Assembly (NCBI RefSeq): GCF_030272615.1
Contig: NC_081412.1
Coordinates: forward strand, 141,652,747-141,716,746
DNA length: 64,000 bases
Source: Cryptomeria japonica
Taxonomy: Eukaryota; Streptophyta; Pinopsida; Cupressales; Cupressaceae
Reading direction: 5' to 3'
Of this stretch, positions 58,931 through 64,000 are shown piece by piece. The first letter of the stretch is position 1. Each line of letters starts with the position of its first letter. The notes below the pieces were generated by a model. The model was not told the origin of the DNA. It did no database searches and was given only the letters and a program-made list of their open reading frames with translations. A program made the position numbers and the translations under genes.

Positions 58931-59159
58931 ACAAGTGCATTTGCATTTTGAAAAGTACAATTTGTCTTTCTCTTTCAATCTGTCTCTGAATATATACATG
59001 AAATATAACATTTAGGTATAAGTCACTTTTCAATATTTCATGTATCTATTGGAATGATGTTTGAGAGTGGTTTGAGATCTCTAGGAGTTATAATGTAGAC
59101 TCTAGGTTTTAGATGATCATTTAAATTTTCAGACACTCAAATTTCAGTAATCAGCATGC

Positions 59160-59333
59160 TTCTATCAACATTTTCTCACTCTCTCTATGCCACTATCTTT
59201 ATCTCCTCCTAACTCTAAACCTATAGATCTCTCCATCACTCTTCCTCTATACCATTTCTACCTCTCTCTATCTCACTCTCTCTTCTCAACCCTAAGATCT
59301 AACACTACCTCTTAACCTCTTTCTTACCCTTTA

Positions 59334-59378
<45 letters not shown>

Positions 59379-60247
59379 ACACCTCCCCCTCACTACCTTT
59401 CTTTCTCTAGGTCTCTCCCACCTTATCTCCCTTTGTACCTCACCTTCATTCCTTACCCCCATCTCTATCCCATCCTCCTTCACTCTCTCTTCTTCTATCT
59501 CCCTCTCTTATTGCTTCTCTCCCCTCTCTCAATTCTCTTGATCATTGCTTCTTCCTCCCACTCTCTATCTCTCCCCATCCCTAGGTCTCTCCTTCCCTCT
59601 ATCTTTACCTCTCTACCTCTCCATCCCTATCTCTTTACTTACCTCTCTCACCATCTATCTCTCTCTCACCTTTATCTTCCCCCTAGTTCTCTCATCCCTC
59701 TCTTCCCAGGATCTAGGTCTCTTCACTCTATATTTATTTACCTCCCTCTCCATCTCTCTCCCTATCTCCTTACCAATATTTATCTCTCCCTTACCTCTCT
59801 ACATCTCCCTTCTCTAGGTCTCACCCACCATCTCTCCTCTACCTTTCCTTCCCTCCTTACCCCGTCTCTATTCATGCCCCCCTTCATCTCTCTTCCCTCT
59901 CTCCCTCTATGTCTCCTCATTCCTATATCTCTCTCTCCCTCAATATATACCTCTATCTACCTCTCCCTCCCTATCTCATTACCCATTTCTATTCCCCTCT
60001 ATCCCTCTCACCTTTATCTCTTTCCCTAGGCTCTAGGTCTATCGCATCTAGATAAAGAGAGCCCAAGTGAGAGAGAGGGAGGTAAAGAGAGGGAGAGACC
60101 TGAGAGAGAGAGAGAGAAGGGGGCTTATGGAAATAGAGTGAGAGACTGGAGAGAGAGGAAGGGATGGAAAGAGAGGGAGAGACTAGAGAGAGAAAATGAG
60201 AGATATATAGGGAGTAAGGGAGGTGTTGATGGAAAGAAAGAGAGATA

Positions 60248-60300
<53 letters not shown>

Positions 60301-60605
60301 TTATGGAAAGAGAGCCTAAGTGAAAGAGGGAGAGAGGGAGAGGGTAAGGTAGGGGTTGAGGAAAAGAGAGGGAGAGACTTGAGAGAGAGATGTCCCTACC
60401 TTCCTCCCCCTCTCTCTCACTTGAGCTCTCTCTATTTCAACCCCTCCCTTCCTCTCTCTCACATGGGCTCTATCTATCTCTAGTCTCTTCCTCTCTTTTA
60501 ATCAACCTCTCTCTCAACCCTTCCCTTCCTCCCTCCATTTGTCTCACTTGGGCTCTCTCTCTAGTCTCTTACTCATTTTCCATTCCTTCCTCCCTCTCAC
60601 TTGTT
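59160..60605. repeat. Long polypyrimidine/polypurine tract
   Basis: CT-rich from about 59160 to 60045 (perfect CT run near 59338-59374), then GA-rich from about 60050 to 60390 (perfect GA run near 60258-60298), then CT-rich to about 60605. In the CT part a CTAGGTCTCTC word returns at irregular distances (59407, 59581, 59713, 59816, 60031). The reading frames across it are repeats of Leu/Ser/Pro or Arg/Glu and are not genes. Confidence 0.85.
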
Positions 60606-60995
60606 GGGAAAATGATGTCTCTGCCTTGCATTTACATGAGGCTACTATTTATAGAATTTTTTTGTTTGAGTATGAAATGGTGTAAAATTTCCCCCAAAGC
60701 TTCAGATTAGCTAGAGAAGCATGCTGGTAAATTTTCATCACAAGATCATAACTAGTTTTGAAGATATTAAAATTTTTGTTTTTGAAGGGCGAGATGAAAG
60801 GTAATTTAAATTTAATAATGAGGACTTTAGAGGCCCCAAAATGCCCTAAAAAGTGGGCATAACCAGCGTAGTGGGTTACAAGGTGATAGAGCACTTCACA
60901 ATCTTTTTGACACTTCAAACAATTCATCAATTAAACACACGGTTCACAAGTTATGGCCTCTAGAAGTTTGGACTTCTGAAATAGGAAATATAAAA
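60606..60995. other. Unassigned sequence before the copia LTR
   Basis: Starts TTGTTGGGAAAATGATG and has a CTATTTATAG word, both reminiscent of a copia LTR start, but I find no matching end. No gene. Confidence 0.3.
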
Positions 60996-61533
60996 TGTGT
61001 TAGACACATAAATGAGTTGCGTTGATGTGTGTTTTGTCACATCATAGGGCATCTACATTAGAGATAAGGTCATCTCTACTTTATTGGGAGGTTTTATCTC
61101 ATGGTTTTGTAATATCATTTGATGGTATATTAGTGGTTTACCACTTTTTCCAAAAAAAAAATATCATTTGACGGTTTCTTGTATTGTATCTCCTATATAT
61201 GAGATGCATAAGATACATGTTGTGTGTAGAGAATCTTATGGCTATTGAGTTACCTTTGAATCTCTGATTGGTGGTACTCCTGTGAAGAGCTTTCTTTGCA
61301 AGTATATTGTAATCTATTATTGATTGCTGAATAATATATTGAGCTTCTTTTAGAGAGGGATTTTTCTCCCGAAAGGGTTTTCCCCACGTAAATCACTATG
61401 TTGTAGTATGCATGTTATTGCGTCTATTTCTGTTAAGTTTCTGTAATTGTTGTAATGATCTGTAAAAGTTTTTTGTATTACCCTCCTCTCAAGGTTAGTT
61501 TAGGAAGTTGTTCCGCTAGTTAACTTCCTTACA
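60996..61533 (+). repeat. 5' LTR of the copia element (start uncertain)
   Basis: The end is set by ...CTTCCTTACA before the PBS. Inside are a CCTATATATGAG TATA-like word near 61190 and the copia R-region phrase CCCGAAAGGGTTTTCCCCAC near 61370. The start is a guess from a TGTG at 60996. A 34-bp poly(A)-ended insert with 15-bp flanking repeats lies at 61126-61159. Confidence 0.5.
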
Positions 61534-61535
61534 TG

Positions 61536-61547
61536 TAGTATCAGAGC
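61536..61547 (+). other. Primer binding site of the copia element
   Basis: TAGTATCAGAGC lies two bases past the LTR end. It differs from the usual TGGTATCAGAGC by one G-to-A change. Confidence 0.75.
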
Positions 61548-61657
61548 TTGATCACCTTTGGTTTCGGTTGTGGGTTGTTGGGTTTTTTGAACGAATCTAG
61601 ATATGAGTGGGAGCTTGTGCAGAAGATACTTTTTGATTTTGTTGTAGGAATTTTCAT

Positions 61658-62313
61658 ATGGTAAGTTCGTTAGGGAGAATAGAGGTGGATAAATTTTCTA
61701 GATGTAATTTTGAGATGTGGAAGCTGAAGATGGAGGATCTGTTAATATATCAAGATTTGTGGGTTGTTGTTGATGCAAATGTCTCAAAACCCTCAGATCC
61801 TACTATAGCTACTCAATATGATGTTATGGACCATAAAGCCAAGGGTCTAATAAGATTGTGCTTGGTAGACTCTATTTTAATCAATGTCCATGAAGAGAAC
61901 TCTGCAAAGAAGTTATGGACAAAGCTTGGTGAGATGTATCAAGCCAAATCTTTATTAAATCAGATTTTATTGAGGAAGAAATTGTATTCATTGAGAATGG
62001 AAGAGGGTGGATGGATTATGGACCACCTAGAAGCATTTAATATGTCGGTGGCTCAATTGGCATCTGTTGGTGTTAAGATGGATGAGGAGAATTGCTAGAT
62101 CTTGCTTTGGTCTTTGCCTGATTCGTGGGTTCTCTTGTTATGGCTATTTGTAGTATTTCTATTTTTTTGAAGTATGAAGATGTAGTGGGTGTGCTGCTTG
62201 GTGAAGAGATGCAAAGAAAGGTATCCATCAGTTCAAAGTAATCCCTAATTGTCCTTGGAAGACCTAAGGAAAAAGGAAAGAATAATGAGAAGTGTAATAA
62301 ATCCAAGTCCAAG
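61658..62313 (+). pseudogene. gag of the copia element
   Basis: ATG at 61658. The gag domain typical of copia is clear: FSRCNFEMWKLKMEDLL, NSAKKLWTKLGEMYQAKSLL, KLYSLRMEEGGWIMDHLEAF. TAG at 62096 interrupts it, then a frame change before the next open piece (62314) moves the reading into another frame. Gag would form the particle; here it is truncated. Confidence 0.85.
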
Positions 62314-62748
62314 GTGAGATCAAAATATCCTAGAAAGTCCAAAGTCATCTATTGGAATTGCGGTTTTTCAAGACACATCCATAAGGAATACAAAGAAGAA
62401 AAGAAGAAGAAAAATAAGAAGTTCAATTTTGATTCTGAGTTCAAGAAGGAAGATGGTGATGCATTCATTATAGCTTTGGCTACTCATGTAGGTAATGATG
62501 CATGTTTAATTCACTCAGGTGCATCTTTTCATATGACTTCCAATAGAGTTTGGTTTTCTAAATATGAAGAATTTTATGGAGGTAAGGTGTACTTGGGTGA
62601 TGATTCACATTTAGATTTTGTTGGTCATGGTAAAGTTAGAATTAGGTTTCTTGATGGTAGAATAAAATGGATTAGCGATATGTTTCATATCCTTGGATTA
62701 AAACAAAATTTATTATTTATGAGCAAACTGCTAGATGCGGGTGTGTAG
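62314..62748 (+). pseudogene. Zinc knuckle and protease of the copia element
   Basis: The knuckle reads YWNCGFSRHIHKEY, where first and last Cys are replaced by Tyr. The protease core reads ACLIHSGASFHMTSN: the catalytic Asp of the DSGAS motif is His. The following KVYLGDDSHLDFVGHGKVRI and LFMSKLLDAGV match copia proteases. TAG ends the piece at 62746. Confidence 0.85.
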
Positions 62749-63640
62749 GTAGTCTTTTCTAATGCAAGATGTAAGATGATTAAGGGTGCTATGGTGATTG
62801 CTAGAGGTGTCAGGTTCGACACTTTGTATAAGCTAGAGGCATACACATTTGAGTGTAATAGCACTTCTATAAAAAGGTAAATTTTTGGATACTTCATTGG
62901 AAGATTTGAGGATTTCACTTTCGTTAGATGGACATGGATTTTGGGTACCTAAGGATGCTCTTTCTTCTAAAGAAAAGTTACCTACAAAGAATACTATGTT
63001 ATGGCACTAGAGGCTTGGCCACATTGGACAAAGGGGTCTAAGGACTTTTAAAACTAAAAACCTTGTTGAAGGTTTGAATGTTTGTAATCTTGAGTTTGAT
63101 TTTTTGAGCATTTCGTTTATGAAAAACAAAACCACGTTCAGTTTTAATCAAGCTCTCATAAATCTTGTGGTGTTTTGGATATTATTCATTCTGGTGTGTT
63201 TGGTCCTATAGATTTTCCTTCCATTGAAAAATCCATATATTATGTTTCATTTATTGATGATTTAAGTAGGACATGGGTATACTTTCTAAATAGTAAATCT
63301 AAAGTTTTTTGTTATTTAAAAAAATTTAAAGCAATGGTTGAGTTGCAAACTAGAAAGAAAATTAAATGTTTGAGGACTTAATGGCAGAGAATTTTTCTCT
63401 AAAGACTGTGGCATTAATAGATAGAAGAAAACTCTTTATTCTCCACAGCAGAATGGAGTTGCAGAAAGAATGAACAAGACACTGATGGATAAGGCTATGA
63501 GTATGCTATGTGGTGCTGGTCTAGAACAAAAGTTTTGGGTTGAAGCTTTTGCCACTGCTTGCTACTTGATTAATAGGTCTCCTACATTAGCTCCTGAAGG
63601 TCACAACCCTTATTTAAACATCTTAGAGTTTTTGGTTGCG
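62749..63640 (+). pseudogene. Pre-integrase and integrase of the copia element
   Basis: A GAG-pre-integrase-like LGHIGQRGL segment lies near 63015. The integrase core starts IIHSGVFGPIDFPS, where HSD is expected, so the first catalytic Asp is Gly. Then comes SFIDDLSRTWVYFL. At about 63378 a small deletion converts the ACT-GAT-AAT-GGC context to a stop and removes the second Asp. The third, in QQNGVAERMNKTLMDKAM, is intact. Two of three catalytic acids are therefore gone. Confidence 0.8.
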
Positions 63641-64000
63641 CATCATATGAACATGTGCCAAAGGAGAAGCAAAAAAGGTTGGAGAACAAGGCTGTTAAAT
63701 GTATCTTCATCAGTTACAGTTATGGTGTGAAAGGATACAAGCTTTGGGACCCTATTGCACAAAAGGTAATTGTTAGTAGAAGTGTTATTTTTAGAGAAAT
63801 TAAGTCTCCTTCTATTACATTACAATTGGAACAGAAGAAACATGAAGATGTGATTCAATTCCCTTCTATGCCTAAAATATTTGAATCAAGACCACTTAAT
63901 AGGCAAGAAGTTGAGGAGAGCTCATCTAGCTCTGAATCTTTAGAAGAGGAGGAAGAACCTCCAACTCAGTTTGATCAAAGTTCTACAATACATAAACAAC
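63641..64000 (+). pseudogene. Post-integrase region of the copia element, cut by window end
   Basis: After another frame change near 63640 the reading gives ENKAVKCIFISYSYGVKGYK, LWDPIAQKVIVSRSVIF, then an acidic Ser/Glu stretch (SSSSSESLEEEEEPP). This is the usual spacer before copia RT. Confidence 0.75.

Larger units (their letters stand above)
60996..64000 (+). mobile_element. Ty1/copia retrotransposon, 5' part, decayed
   Basis: Order: LTR (end at 61533, start uncertain, perhaps near 60996), PBS, gag, zinc knuckle/protease, pre-integrase, integrase. This domain order, with integrase before RT, is Ty1/copia. RT and RNase H would lie beyond the window. Several frameshifts, stops and lost catalytic residues show it is inactive. 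Confidence 0.85.

Noticed and set aside
59433-60029. 198-codon Leu/Ser/Pro-rich open frame
   Set aside because: It is translation of an irregular CT repeat. No start context, domain or codon bias supports a gene.

Overview
This window looks like nuclear DNA of a seed plant. It is AT-rich, gene-poor and packed with nested LTR retrotransposons of plant lineages (Tat-type and chromovirus-type Ty3/gypsy, Ty1/copia, a TRIM/SMART-sized element). The single recognisable host gene is split by short GT-AG introns. A gymnosperm is plausible given the gene density and the divergent P450, but the sequence does not prove it.

Layout. 1-10015 (minus strand): left-truncated Tat-type Ty3/gypsy element 1, with a 1.47-kb 5' LTR, a PBS, a long leader carrying about 36 copies of a GCGCTA motif, gag-protease, RT and the start of RNase H. 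About 10016-21632 (minus): sister Tat-type element 2, with a 1.28-kb 5' LTR and a 7.3-kb gag-pro-RT-RNH-aRNH-IN reading frame that stays in one frame but contains many stop codons. Element 1 appears to be inserted in element 2's 3' UTR. 21835-34426 (plus): complete 12.6-kb Ty3/gypsy element 3 with two roughly 3.8-kb LTRs, TSD TAATA, iMet-type PBS and a polypurine tract; its gag-pol frame has 11 stops and no frameshift. A GC-rich array of palindromes sits in each LTR. 34432-37125: decayed retrotransposon relics. 37131-44690 (plus): complete 7.56-kb element 4 with TSD AAATC. It has no RT, RNase H or integrase; it has a gag-like frame with four zinc-knuckle motifs and a second frame of about 1,080 codons with a Lys/Glu-rich block.

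44691-47826 is AT-rich sequence and a CT-rich tract. 47827-50726 (minus) is an apparently intact nine-exon CYP707A-type cytochrome P450 gene of 475 codons, whose family is abscisic acid 8'-hydroxylase. Its upstream side (51.4-57.7 kb) holds three families of diverged tandem repeats. One of these is interrupted by a 340-bp TRIM/SMART element with TSD AAATC. 58.7-60.6 kb contains short repeats and a long CT-rich/GA-rich/CT-rich tract. About 61.0 kb to the window end is the 5' part of a decayed Ty1/copia element (plus strand).

Only the P450 looks functional as a host gene. All retrotransposon reading frames carry inactivating changes. The most unusual parts are the pol-less element 4, the LTR palindrome array, the GCGCTA leader array and the complete miniature LTR element.
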